From NCBI GenBank assembly GCA_039679385.1, contig JBDKVB010000147.1:1-50992 (forward strand): 50,992 nucleotides of DNA, written 5' to 3'. Positions 33,087-41,669 of this stretch are shown here, one piece after another (positions within the stretch are counted from its first letter, which is position 1; every line of letters starts with the position of its first letter). The notes beneath the pieces are model-generated. The model was not told where the DNA came from and did not search any database. It saw nothing but the letters and a program-made list of their open reading frames with translations. The translations under genes and the position numbers were made by a program. The stretch is from Armatimonadia bacterium (GTDB lineage Bacteria; Armatimonadota; Zipacnadia; Zipacnadales; JABUFB01).

Positions 33087-34214
33087 TCAGTCGAAGGCTG
33101 GGACCGGCACCACGGTGCCGCCCTTCATCGCCGACTCGTGGGCGCAGATTCCTGCGGCCGTCCAGTTCGCTGCCGTCACTGCGTTCACTCGCGCCGGGCG
33201 TCCCTCCAGGAGGCTCGACACGAACTCGTGCACCAGGTGCGGGTGCGAGCCGTGGTGTCCGCCTCCCTGCTCGAAGGAGAGATGGGTGTGGCGGCTTGTC
33301 GCCTTGAACCGCTGGGTGTGCTGGGCGATCTCCGGCGGCAGCAGGTCCTGGCGATCCGGAGCTGCCGGGCGAGTCGTGGTGAAGCGTCGCACCTCGCCGG
33401 GCACGACCGGTGAGGCCTCAAACAGCATCGGGTCCTCGGCCTCCATCTGCCACTCGTAGCACGCGTTCTCCCCGTAGACCACGAAGCTCTCCATGTAGGG
33501 CCGAGCGCAGTGGAAGAGCGTCCGCGTGACCTCGGCGGCCAGCCCCGGCTCGCCAAGTTCGAAGATCGCCGTCTCGACCGGGAAGGGGTTGCCATAGGGC
33601 TTGCGCAGCTCCTCCCGCATCACCCCCGAGCCGAGGGCTCGCACCGACACTGCCCGCGTATCGGCAAGGGCCAGGAGCGGCGACACAGCGTGCGTCGCAT
33701 ACCACATCGGCGGCAGTCCGTTCCAGTAGCTCGGCCAGCGCTCCATGTCCTGATAGTGGGCCCCGCGCAGGAATTGCAGGCGACCAAAGCGCCCCTGTCG
33801 CTGAAGCTCGCGTGCATAGAGGAACTGGCGGGTGTAGACCGCGGTCTCCATCATCATGTAGTTGCGGCCGGAGCGTCGCTGTGCGGAGAGGATAGCCTGC
33901 AGGTCGTCGAGGCTCGTGGCCATGGGCACCGTGCAGGCGCAGTGCTTGCCCGAGTCGAGCACCGCCACTGCCTGTCGAGCGTGGTCGGGGATGCCCGAGA
34001 CCAGGTGCACCGCGTCGTAGTCACTCGCCAGCACCTGCTCCAGGTCGGTAAAGGTGTCGGCGAACTCGAAGCGTTCGGTGATGGCCTGCAGGCGGCCTTC
34101 GTTGCGCTCGCAGACTGCGACTCGACCAACCTGCGGATGATCGAGGTAGATGGCGGGGAAGCTCCCGCCGAAGCCCAGACCGACAACGGCGACGTCAATC
34201 TTGCCCTGTGTCAT
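33087..34214 (-). CDS. Gfo/Idh/MocA family oxidoreductase
   Basis: 375 residues from ATG 34214 with AGGAG 7 nt upstream. The Rossmann fingerprint VAVVGLGFGGSFPA starts near residue 6, then DAVHLVSGIPDHARQA and the conserved strand GKHCACTVPMA, where most family members have EKP. The Lys of the EKP motif is therefore replaced (TVP), which may mean altered or lost dehydrogenase activity. The C-terminal domain has HPHLVHEFVSSLLEGRPARV, typical of the family. Such enzymes oxidise sugars or sugar acids with NAD(P). It sits among carbohydrate genes and precedes nothing on its own strand. Confidence 0.85.
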   Translation of the reverse strand: MTQGKIDVAVVGLGFGGSFPAIYLDHPQVGRVAVCERNEGRLQAITERFEFADTFTDLEQVLASDYDAVHLVSGIPDHARQAVAVLDSGKHCACTVPMATSLDDLQAILSAQRRSGRNYMMMETAVYTRQFLYARELQRQGRFGRLQFLRGAHYQDMERWPSYWNGLPPMWYATHAVSPLLALADTRAVSVRALGSGVMREELRKPYGNPFPVETAIFELGEPGLAAEVTRTLFHCARPYMESFVVYGENACYEWQMEAEDPMLFEASPVVPGEVRRFTTTRPAAPDRQDLLPPEIAQHTQRFKATSRHTHLSFEQGGGHHGSHPHLVHEFVSSLLEGRPARVNAVTAANWTAAGICAHESAMKGGTVVPVPAFD

Positions 34215-34346
34215 GAGTGGCTCCTGACTCTGCCGCCGGGGGCGTATCCGGGCTCTCGGCGGCAACTCTCGCCGGATTGACCGGCATGGCCCCGCGCACT
34301 GGTGCCGAGTCTGGTGCAGCAAGCGATGGGTATGTGAGCACTAAGG

Positions 34347-34367
34347 ACCTGACAGTATGTGTCAGGT
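34347..34367 (-). terminator. Perfect 8-bp inverted repeat after the six-hairpin gene
   Basis: ACCTGACA-GTATG-TGTCAGGT, starting at the stop codon of the 728-residue gene. The following minus-strand sequence is CCTTAG, not T-rich, so it may be a terminator, an mRNA-stabilising hairpin, or an operator for the downstream oxidoreductase gene. Confidence 0.45.
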
Positions 34368-36553
34368 TAGGGCGTCGTCACCGTCGCTGTGAAGGACAGG
34401 TCGCCTGTGGGTGAGAGCCAGCGGAAGCCGTCCGGGGTCGAGGCGATTTCTGCGGGCTGGTCGGCGGTGATCGAGCCGAGTTTGTAGCCCTGCGGCAGGC
34501 GGAGGTGAATCGCCACCCACTGCGGAGGCTTGCGGTTGCCGAGGGTCACGTGCCCGGTCACGCGACCTGCCGACGGGTCATACTGGAACCGGTAGCTGAC
34601 CTTGCCGAAGTCCGTCGGGGCGCCGCAGACCCCCACCGGTTCGCCCGAGGCCAACCACTCGCGATCCGTGCCGAGGGCAAGCTCGAGGCCCTCGCCGTCC
34701 TCCAGCACCAGACAGTCGCGCAGGCAGCGCACGACCGCCACCGGAGTCCACAAGTGCTGGCGGTCGCCGGTACACTCACTGCTTCCGGCCTGCTGCCCGC
34801 GCTCCTCACACCAGGTCACCAGCGGCGTCGCGTGATTCAGCGTCGCATACAGGTACCGGGCGGCAGCATCCCCGTTCTTGAGAGCAAGATGCGCCTCGGC
34901 CACGTTGTCGAGGGTGATCGCGACCCACATCCCTGTGGTCAGCCAGCCCGTGTTGACCGGGATGCCGCCGGGGCTCAGGTTGCTCTCGATCTTGCGCAGC
35001 GTGCCCTGAATCAGCTCGTGGTCGCCCGGCAAGATTCCGCAGGGCGTCAGGGCATTCAGCGCGCCCCAGCGGCTGCCGGAGGTCTTCTGCGGAACGCCGG
35101 GGATCCAGCGGTACCCGTCCTCGGTGATAGCTCCGCGCTCGACGGCCCGAAGGAGGTCTTCGAGCGCGGTCTCATAGAGGGTGGACAGCTCCGCCGCCTC
35201 TTCCTCCATGCCAAGGGTTCTTGCGGCTTCGACTGCGAGCTTGTCTGCGTAGACCGCCCAGAAGTTGTGCGGGAGGAAGAAGCCGTAGAGGTCGTCGTCA
35301 TCCTTGAGGCCGCAGTCGCCCATTCCGCGAGGCATGAGACCATAGGTGAGCGGGCGGTCGGAACCGTCTCCCACACGAGTGCGGGCACGCTCGCGCTCCT
35401 GAAAGCGTGAACTCGCCAGGAGGTGCGGGAACAGCGAAGCCAGGAACTGGCGGTCGCCGGTCACGCAGTAGTGCCGCCAGGCTGCCCAGGCCTTGAAGCC
35501 CGCTCCACCCCACATCAGGTGACCCCATCCGCGCGGATCGGCCCAGTTGCCGTCCTCCTCCTGCATCTCCCAGCACATCCGGTAGCCGTCCTCGGCCTCG
35601 GCGTGGAGCCCCGCTTCGTCGAGAGCCACTGCCACGATCGCCGCCTCGAAGGCGTTCGGCGCCCGGTAGCACTCGGTCCCTGGAACCGCCGCAACGTACC
35701 CCTCGGCCACCGGCTCGCGCATGATGAACAGGTCGGCGAGGCAGGCGCGATAGGCGTTCAGGAGGCCAGAATCAGGGAGGCTGAAGGCGGTCGAACGACT
35801 CAGCAGCTCCTCCCACTCGTCACAGGCCGCCTGGGCCTCGGCCAGCCAGTCGTGCTCGCGCAGGGCATCGAGATCCGCCGCATAGCGCCGGTAGGGTCGC
35901 ACGATCCAGCCCGTGCGGGTCTCGCCCGCAGGCACCTCCCACACCATCACCATCGACTTCGGACCGGGGGCCTTGCCGCTAGCTTCGAGGGAGTAGCTGT
36001 CGGCACCAAGACCAAGGACCAGCAGACGGTCGGCACGGTCGCCCCAGCCTGCCACGAGGTTATCGCCGACCCAGCGAGAGGGATCGACCCAGGCAGGGTT
36101 CTCGCCCCAGGCGCCCGAGTCGATGCGCAGCACGAACCGGTGTGGCCGGGTGTCGGTGTTGGTGACGGTCACCTGGGCCAGCATCGCGGTCTCTGCACCG
36201 AGGACCTTCAGCACCACGCAGCCCTGAGGGGATTCGTAGCTGTTGTACAGCGCCGGAAGGTATCCCGACAGGCGTGACCAGCCACTGCTCCCGATCGCCT
36301 CGCCGTCGATCTGCGGCGTCACAGTCAGCCGCCATCTCGTCGGCGGAGTCTGGAAGGCGGCCAGCGGGTAGTGGGTGAGGTCGTCGGTGGTCCAGGCGAT
36401 CTTCAGACTGCCGGGCTGCAGGTCGAGTAGGGTCCGGTCGCTGCTATCCGGCCGCCCCACGGTCAGTCGATGCGGCGTAGCAAAGGCATAGGAGAAGTCA
36501 ATGCGACTCGTCTCGCTCTGTGGGGCTGGTCCAAGGTCGGCAAAGGCCTTCAT
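34367..36553 (-). CDS. Six-hairpin glycosidase-like protein
   Basis: 728 residues with no signal peptide. The first about 230 residues are a beta-sandwich (LTVGRPDSSDRT, TVTNTDTRPHRFVLR). About 260-600 is an all-helical region with recurring aromatic/acidic patterns (GGAGFKAWAAWRHY, MPRGMGDCGLKDDDDLYGFFLPHNFWAVYADKLA split, GWLTTGMWVAI) as in (alpha/alpha)6 glycosidases of the GH63/78/GH15-like clans. Candidate acids are in CGLKDDDD and CEERGQ. A C-terminal beta domain follows. GGAGG precedes the ATG by 5 nt. Cytoplasmic location fits hydrolysis of imported oligosaccharides. Exact family uncertain. Confidence 0.6.
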   Translation of the reverse strand: MKAFADLGPAPQSETSRIDFSYAFATPHRLTVGRPDSSDRTLLDLQPGSLKIAWTTDDLTHYPLAAFQTPPTRWRLTVTPQIDGEAIGSSGWSRLSGYLPALYNSYESPQGCVVLKVLGAETAMLAQVTVTNTDTRPHRFVLRIDSGAWGENPAWVDPSRWVGDNLVAGWGDRADRLLVLGLGADSYSLEASGKAPGPKSMVMVWEVPAGETRTGWIVRPYRRYAADLDALREHDWLAEAQAACDEWEELLSRSTAFSLPDSGLLNAYRACLADLFIMREPVAEGYVAAVPGTECYRAPNAFEAAIVAVALDEAGLHAEAEDGYRMCWEMQEEDGNWADPRGWGHLMWGGAGFKAWAAWRHYCVTGDRQFLASLFPHLLASSRFQERERARTRVGDGSDRPLTYGLMPRGMGDCGLKDDDDLYGFFLPHNFWAVYADKLAVEAARTLGMEEEAAELSTLYETALEDLLRAVERGAITEDGYRWIPGVPQKTSGSRWGALNALTPCGILPGDHELIQGTLRKIESNLSPGGIPVNTGWLTTGMWVAITLDNVAEAHLALKNGDAAARYLYATLNHATPLVTWCEERGQQAGSSECTGDRQHLWTPVAVVRCLRDCLVLEDGEGLELALGTDREWLASGEPVGVCGAPTDFGKVSYRFQYDPSAGRVTGHVTLGNRKPPQWVAIHLRLPQGYKLGSITADQPAEIASTPDGFRWLSPTGDLSFTATVTTP

Positions 36554-36605
36554 GGTTGCCTCCGGGGGAAGTGACGGCTCCTGTCGACTCTTCCTGCTTG
36601 AGGGC

Positions 36606-36735
36606 GGAACGGCACCTCACCCCCCGAGCCCCCTCTCCACGCAGTGGCGAGGGGGAGTCAAACGACATCGAGAGGAGGCCCACCTAGGCCCTCGGCATCC
36701 TCTTCCCCAGAGGGGCAAGGACCAGGCTGAAGGTG
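36606..36735. repeat. Interspersed CCTCACCCC palindromic repeat island 1
   Basis: Contains CACCTCACCCCCCGAGCC, then CCCTCTCCAC...GTGG.GAGGGG. The same core recurs at about 37672-37848, 41508-41625 and 50508-50672. It fills the gap between the six-hairpin and deacetylase genes. Confidence 0.7.
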
Positions 36736-36755
36736 CCTTGCGGCGATTGGCGGTC

Positions 36756-37550
36756 CTACTTCGTTTTCGGCAGCGGCTCGGTCTCATCAAGGTACTTGCA
36801 CAGCTCGGCGGCGGTGACGAAGCGCACGTTCTGAGTCTTGAGGAAGGCGATGATCTTCTCGAACTCGGCGAAGCGCTCGTCGTTCCAGTTCCCCGGATGC
36901 ATCTGCAGGGCCAGATAGGGTCGGCTCGCGTTCCACTTGTAGCGCTCGATGAAGCCGGCGCTGTTGGGCACGAAGGTGGGCATCTCGAGATTCGCCCAGC
37001 GTTGGAAGACATGTGCAGTCGTCGCCTTCGCGGGACCATAGAAGACGCCCTGGATCTCCGGGTGCTGCGCGAGGACGCGAATCGTGGTGTCGTCGACTGC
37101 GTTGCCGGGAGCGCCGAAGACCTGGAACTTGATGCCCAGTTTCTCGCGAGCCAGGTTGCAGGCGCGGTCGAAGTGGTCCAGTTGCTCCTCGTAGGAGGTG
37201 CCGCTGAACTCACAGAGGGTGCGATCGCCGTCCTTGAAGTTGAGCCGGTGGTCGTAGCCGTGGTGCCAGAAGTCGAACTGCCCGGTCTTGAGGAGCTCCT
37301 GCACCCAGGCCACGAGCTTGGGATCGTCCTTCTCAAGGCTCTTGCAGATGATGCCGAGGCTGGCCTTGAGGTTGTTGTCGCGGATATAGGACACGTAGCG
37401 CTGCCAGGGCGCGGAGCGGCCGAAGTCGTCGGCCTTGAGCAAGATGAGCTGCTGTTTGGCCGGTGCGGGAGCCGGTTCCTCGGCGAGGACGACTCCGGCT
37501 GAACCGAGCAGCATGAGCGTTGTGAGGATTGTGGGTAGCGAAAGGCTCAA
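36756..37550 (-). CDS. Secreted polysaccharide deacetylase family protein
   Basis: 264 residues. A TTG start at 37550 is chosen: GGAGG lies 7 nt upstream and the protein then opens with a clean signal peptide (LSLPTILTTLMLLGSAGVVLA). The longer frame to 37718 runs through repeat DNA. NodB-like motifs: KADDFG (metal Asp pair), HHGYDH (H-x3-H zinc site), FGAPGNAVDDTT and LQMHPG near the end. These proteins remove acetyl or other N-acyl groups from sugars, or act on related substrates outside the membrane. It lies between carbohydrate genes and is divergent from the heparinase-like gene. Confidence 0.78.
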   Translation of the reverse strand: MSLSLPTILTTLMLLGSAGVVLAEEPAPAPAKQQLILLKADDFGRSAPWQRYVSYIRDNNLKASLGIICKSLEKDDPKLVAWVQELLKTGQFDFWHHGYDHRLNFKDGDRTLCEFSGTSYEEQLDHFDRACNLAREKLGIKFQVFGAPGNAVDDTTIRVLAQHPEIQGVFYGPAKATTAHVFQRWANLEMPTFVPNSAGFIERYKWNASRPYLALQMHPGNWNDERFAEFEKIIAFLKTQNVRFVTAAELCKYLDETEPLPKTK

Positions 37551-37925
37551 GACGGACCTCCAGGAAAGGGGAGAGATGAGTTGCGGCCTGTCGGCAAGGC
37601 ACCGTCGGCCTTTCGCCGCAGCAGCAAGGAGACCTGCCCGGAAGGACTGCTGCGTCTGGAGGTAGAAGGGGAAAGGTGCCTTATCCCCGGCCCCTCTCCA
37701 CGAGTGGGGAACGGCCACGGCACCTCACCCTTGCCTGCGGCATTCCCTCTCCACGCGTGGAGAGGGAAGAAGGCTAAAGGCAAAGGCTGAAGGCAAAGGC
37801 ACCTCACCCCCGGCCCTCTTCCGAGGGGAGAGGGCGTAGAAGGACAGCAACTCACAGCCTGGGTAGCACAAGACGGGCACGGCTCAGGATCGTCAGAGCC
37901 GACCGCAAGAAGGGATGGTTGGATC
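37551..37925. repeat. Divergent intergenic region filled with repeat island 2
   Basis: 375 nt between divergent genes. From about 37672 to 37848 it holds at least three copies of the CCTCACCCC..GGCCCTCT core, one with the perfect palindrome CCCTCTCCACGCGTGGAGAGGG truncated here as CCCTCTCCAC-GC-GTGGAGAGGG, plus AAGGCAAAGGC-type short repeats. Promoters for the two flanking genes must lie outside or within this; I see no clear one. Confidence 0.7.
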
Positions 37926-40900
37926 ATGACCAAGACTCTTGCCGTTGCATGCCTCTTGATGGTTGCCGCTACCGTCTGCATGGCGGGCGAGCTAGCCACC
38001 AGCTTCGAGGAAGGGGCTACTCCCCCGGGATGGCGGCTGGAGGATGGCGGCATCTCCACCCTTTCGGACCTGCAGGCACACACCGGGACACATAGCCTGC
38101 GCATCGTGGACCCCGACAACAAGGCTGGCTCCGAGGTGCGCTCGGACAGCCTTCCTGTGGCGGCCGGCGACCTGTGCTCGGTCTCGCTCTGGATGCGACT
38201 GGAGTCGGGCAACCGCGACGGCCTCGGCGTGTACCTGGAGTATGTGGATGCCGACGGCAAACGACTCGCACAGGCGTCGGAGGCCTCGGCGCATAAGTCG
38301 GCGATGGTGCAGGATCAGTGGGTACAGATGTCCTTCGTGACGGCGGTGCCCGAGGGTGCGGCAAAGGTCGCACTTCGGTTTCACAGCTACTCGAGCAGTG
38401 TCATCACCTGCTTCGTGGACGACGTGAAGCTGCAGGTGATTCCGGCGGCCGAAGTTGGACCCGGCGCGGAGTGGTTAGGCGGGACACTGGAGGAGCAGAC
38501 CCGTCGCGTCTGGCCGAGGGGCGTCCGCTGGGATCACTCGGCCTCGACCTCACTCACCCGGACCTTCGCTCAGCCGCAGGACTGGAGCGGCTTCGGCGCC
38601 CTTCACTTCTGGATGCACTCGGCGGCCGCCAACAACTCCAGCTTCATGGTCCTCGTCAACTCGGAGAACCCGGCCACAGAGGGAGGCGACTACTACGGCT
38701 TTCAGGTCAAGGTGGACTGGGAAGGCTGGAAGGAGTTCGTGCTTCCCTTCCGCGAGATCGGTGCCTCGCGAGAACCGAGAGGCTGGAACCAGGTTGATAG
38801 CGTCGTGCTCACGGCCTCCGGTTGGGGGCAAACGGTCAACCCGGCAACGGTGCTGACCCTGGACGGTTTCGAGCTGGCGGCGGCAGACAAGGCCGGCGGA
38901 CAGCCCACCGACGAGGAGTTCTTCGCCAGCCTGGATCTGGACCTGCCGGAGCTGGCCGCGATCAAGACGGCTGTGCAGGCTGGTGACATGGCGGCCGCCC
39001 GGAAGGCGCTGGCGGATCATCTGCGGGCACGCACCTACCCGCGCTGGACGATCGACTGGCGTAGCCGACCTCTGCGCGGCGTCAAGGTGCCCGGTCCGGA
39101 GGAGGACAAGGCGCCTGACCAGTGGGACTACTACTCGACCTTCCTGACCGTGGACTGGGTGGGCTGGAAGCACTTCACCCTGACCAAGGCCGACTTCAGC
39201 CCGCAGACCCTCGTGGAGGGCAAAGGCTGGCAGGGCAAGCAGCCCATCGGCTGGCACTGGATTCAGTACCTGGCGATCAACTCGAAGGGCTGGGGCCTCA
39301 CTCCCGACCCGAATACTGTCCTGTACTTTGACAACCTCCGGCTGGTCGGCAAGGACACCTCACAGGTGATCGCTGACTTCGAGGGCGAGGAGAGCAACTG
39401 GACGGGCCTGACACTCTCGGGCGAACAGACCCACGAGGGTAAGGGCGCGGGCAAGTGGGCCGACACAACCCAAGTCACCGGGCTGCGCTGCGACAACCTC
39501 CCTCACGACTGGACCAACTACGACGCCCTGGACTTCTGGGTCTACTCAGCCAAGGCCACCGGTCAGCGCCTCGTGATGGTGCTGGACTCGGACGTCCCCG
39601 GCAACATCATGGGCGCAGAGAAGGCGCTGCGCCACGAGTTCAACTACACCAAGGGCCCCGGTGAATCGGGAACCATCACCTTCGGCGACAAGATCGACTG
39701 GACTGCGAACCCGACCGAGGGTGAGGCCCGGACGCACCTGTGGAACGAGTCCATCAACCGGCACTTCCACTTCGCGACCCTCGCCGACGCCTACTGGCAG
39801 ACCGGGAAGGACAAGTACGCGGCGGAGATCGCGGCGCAGATCCTCGACTGGACCGCGCGGATGCCACGGCCGCTGCTCTCAAGCGGAAACAACGTGGGTC
39901 ACTACGCCTGGCAGACCCTGACGACGGGAATCCGCCTCGCCGACACCTGGCCGAATGCGCTGTACAAGTGCCTGGACGCGCCCTCCTTCACGCCCGAAGT
40001 GCTCACGGCAATGATGAAGTCAGTCCAACAGCAGGCGCAGCACCTGATCCGCTGGCCGAGCACGGGCAACTGGCTCACGGCGGAGTCCAACGGGATTTTC
40101 ACCGCCGGGATGCTGTTCCCCGAGTTCCGTGACGCCGCCCAGTGGCGGCGGATTGCGGTGGAGCGGCTCTACAAACAGTTGGATGACGAGGTCTATCCTG
40201 ACGGCATGGAGTATGAGCTTGCAGCGGGCTACAACACCTGGGTCGTGTCCGAGTTCGCCCACATCCTCGAGCTTGCCGATTTGAACAACCTGCGCCCGGA
40301 GATGCCGGCGGACTACCAGGCCAAGATCGAGAAGATGTTCAACTACGTGGCCTATGCGGCGATGCCGAACGGTGCGATCCCGGGGCTCAACGACTCGGGC
40401 AATGCAGACGTTCGCGGGCTACTCGCCACGGGCCTCAAGCTCTTCCCACAGCGTCAGGACTTCGAGTACGTATCCAGCCTCGGCGCCCGCGGAGTCATGC
40501 CGACGACCACTTCACACGCCTTCCCCTGGACCGGGCACTACGTCATGCGCTCCGGCTGGGACAAGGACGCGACCTTCCTGCTCTTCGACGCGGGGCCCTA
40601 TGGCTACGGTCACCAGCACGAGGACAAGCTCAGCTTCGTGCTCTGGGCGAAGGGCAGCCAACAGGTGCTCGATCCCGGTAACTTCTCCTACGACAACTCC
40701 CGCTGGCGGCGCTATGTTCTCGCCACCTACGGGCACAACACCGTGATGGTCGATGGTCAGGGGCAGCGTCGCGGCAGCCAGCGGAGTACCTACTTCTGGC
40801 CTCGACCCTGGCAAGGCGACGGGCCCGAAGGTCAGGACGCCCGCTGGGTCAGCACTCCCGAGGCGGACTTCGCAAGCGGCATATATGCGGATGGCTACGG

Positions 40901-41501
40901 CACGAACGCCGCCCTGAAGGTCACCCATCAGCGAGGCATGCTGTTCCTCAAGGACCTCGGCGTGTTCGTGGTGCTCGACACACTGACGCCGCCGGATGAG
41001 ACAGAGCACCGCTACGAGGCGCTCTTCCATCTCGACAGCGACGAGGCGATGATCTCCGAGGGCGCCGTCGTGAGCACTCAGAAGCCCCAGGCGGCGAACG
41101 TAGTGATACTTCCCGCCTCAGCGCTGCAGGTGGAGATCGTCAAGGGCAAGACGGAGGAGCCGGTGCAGGGCTGGTCAAGCGGTCCGTGGCGGGCAATCCC
41201 GACGGCCATCTACAGCACCACGGGCACCGGCATAACGCGCATGGCCTTCGTGATGGAGCCGGTCGGTGTTGGCGAGACGCGCAAGGTCAAGAGCGTGAAG
41301 GTGCTGCCGGGCGTGACCGAGGGGACTGCGCTGGAGATTGAGCTCGCGGACGGCTCACGGCGTGTCATCGTGCAGCGAGATCAGCCGGGCGAAGTCAGAG
41401 ATCTCGCCGGCATCGCGACGAGTCACGAGATCACCGTCGCGCTGCAGCAACCCGGCGGAGCGCTGACGACGCAGTACGCTCTGGACGGCAAGAGGCCGTA
41501 A
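37926..41501 (+). CDS. Heparinase II/III-type polysaccharide lyase with multiple carbohydrate-binding modules
   Basis: 1191 residues. Signal peptide at 1-20 (MTKTLAVACLLMVAATVCMAG in outline). Two jelly-roll modules follow (about 22-175 ending in FVDDVKLQV, 180-320 ending in LTLDGFEL), then a further module of the same type is inserted at about 395-480 (VLYFDNLRL) and another begins near 485 (ADFEGEESNW). The lyase part runs from about 570: a helical toroid with FAHILELADLNNLRPEMP and NSGNADV-like segments (PGLNDSGNADV), then the beta-sandwich HQHEDKLSFVLWAKG with His residues typical of heparinase II/III and alginate lyases, and YGHNTVMVDG. It would cleave uronic-acid polysaccharides by beta-elimination outside the cytoplasm. 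Confidence 0.8.
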   Translation: MTKTLAVACLLMVAATVCMAGELATSFEEGATPPGWRLEDGGISTLSDLQAHTGTHSLRIVDPDNKAGSEVRSDSLPVAAGDLCSVSLWMRLESGNRDGLGVYLEYVDADGKRLAQASEASAHKSAMVQDQWVQMSFVTAVPEGAAKVALRFHSYSSSVITCFVDDVKLQVIPAAEVGPGAEWLGGTLEEQTRRVWPRGVRWDHSASTSLTRTFAQPQDWSGFGALHFWMHSAAANNSSFMVLVNSENPATEGGDYYGFQVKVDWEGWKEFVLPFREIGASREPRGWNQVDSVVLTASGWGQTVNPATVLTLDGFELAAADKAGGQPTDEEFFASLDLDLPELAAIKTAVQAGDMAAARKALADHLRARTYPRWTIDWRSRPLRGVKVPGPEEDKAPDQWDYYSTFLTVDWVGWKHFTLTKADFSPQTLVEGKGWQGKQPIGWHWIQYLAINSKGWGLTPDPNTVLYFDNLRLVGKDTSQVIADFEGEESNWTGLTLSGEQTHEGKGAGKWADTTQVTGLRCDNLPHDWTNYDALDFWVYSAKATGQRLVMVLDSDVPGNIMGAEKALRHEFNYTKGPGESGTITFGDKIDWTANPTEGEARTHLWNESINRHFHFATLADAYWQTGKDKYAAEIAAQILDWTARMPRPLLSSGNNVGHYAWQTLTTGIRLADTWPNALYKCLDAPSFTPEVLTAMMKSVQQQAQHLIRWPSTGNWLTAESNGIFTAGMLFPEFRDAAQWRRIAVERLYKQLDDEVYPDGMEYELAAGYNTWVVSEFAHILELADLNNLRPEMPADYQAKIEKMFNYVAYAAMPNGAIPGLNDSGNADVRGLLATGLKLFPQRQDFEYVSSLGARGVMPTTTSHAFPWTGHYVMRSGWDKDATFLLFDAGPYGYGHQHEDKLSFVLWAKGSQQVLDPGNFSYDNSRWRRYVLATYGHNTVMVDGQGQRRGSQRSTYFWPRPWQGDGPEGQDARWVSTPEADFASGIYADGYGTNAALKVTHQRGMLFLKDLGVFVVLDTLTPPDETEHRYEALFHLDSDEAMISEGAVVSTQKPQAANVVILPASALQVEIVKGKTEEPVQGWSSGPWRAIPTAIYSTTGTGITRMAFVMEPVGVGETRKVKSVKVLPGVTEGTALEIELADGSRRVIVQRDQPGEVRDLAGIATSHEITVALQQPGGALTTQYALDGKRP

Positions 41502-41507
41502 GGCAGA

Positions 41508-41625
41508 AGGCAACGGATCACGGCAACGGCACCTCACTCCCCGACCCTCTCTCCACTCGTGGAGAGAGGGTGAAAGGCAAAGGCAAAAGGCAAAGGCAGA
41601 AGGCACCTCACCCCTTCTCCCGTGC
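41508..41625. repeat. Interspersed palindromic repeat island 3
   Basis: CACCTCACTCCCCGA followed by CCCTCTCTCCAC-TC-GTGGAGAGAGGG, a perfect 12-bp palindrome, then tandem GGCAAA-type short repeats and a second CACCTCACCCC. It separates two convergent genes and could also terminate transcription. Confidence 0.7.
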
Positions 41626-41669
41626 GCAAAGTCGCATGGCACTGAGAACGGAGCGAGGTGCTGGCCGTT

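Noticed and set aside
36606-37848. CCTCACCCC repeats as a CRISPR array
   Set aside because: Spacing and unit length are irregular, units are palindromic and no cas genes are present.
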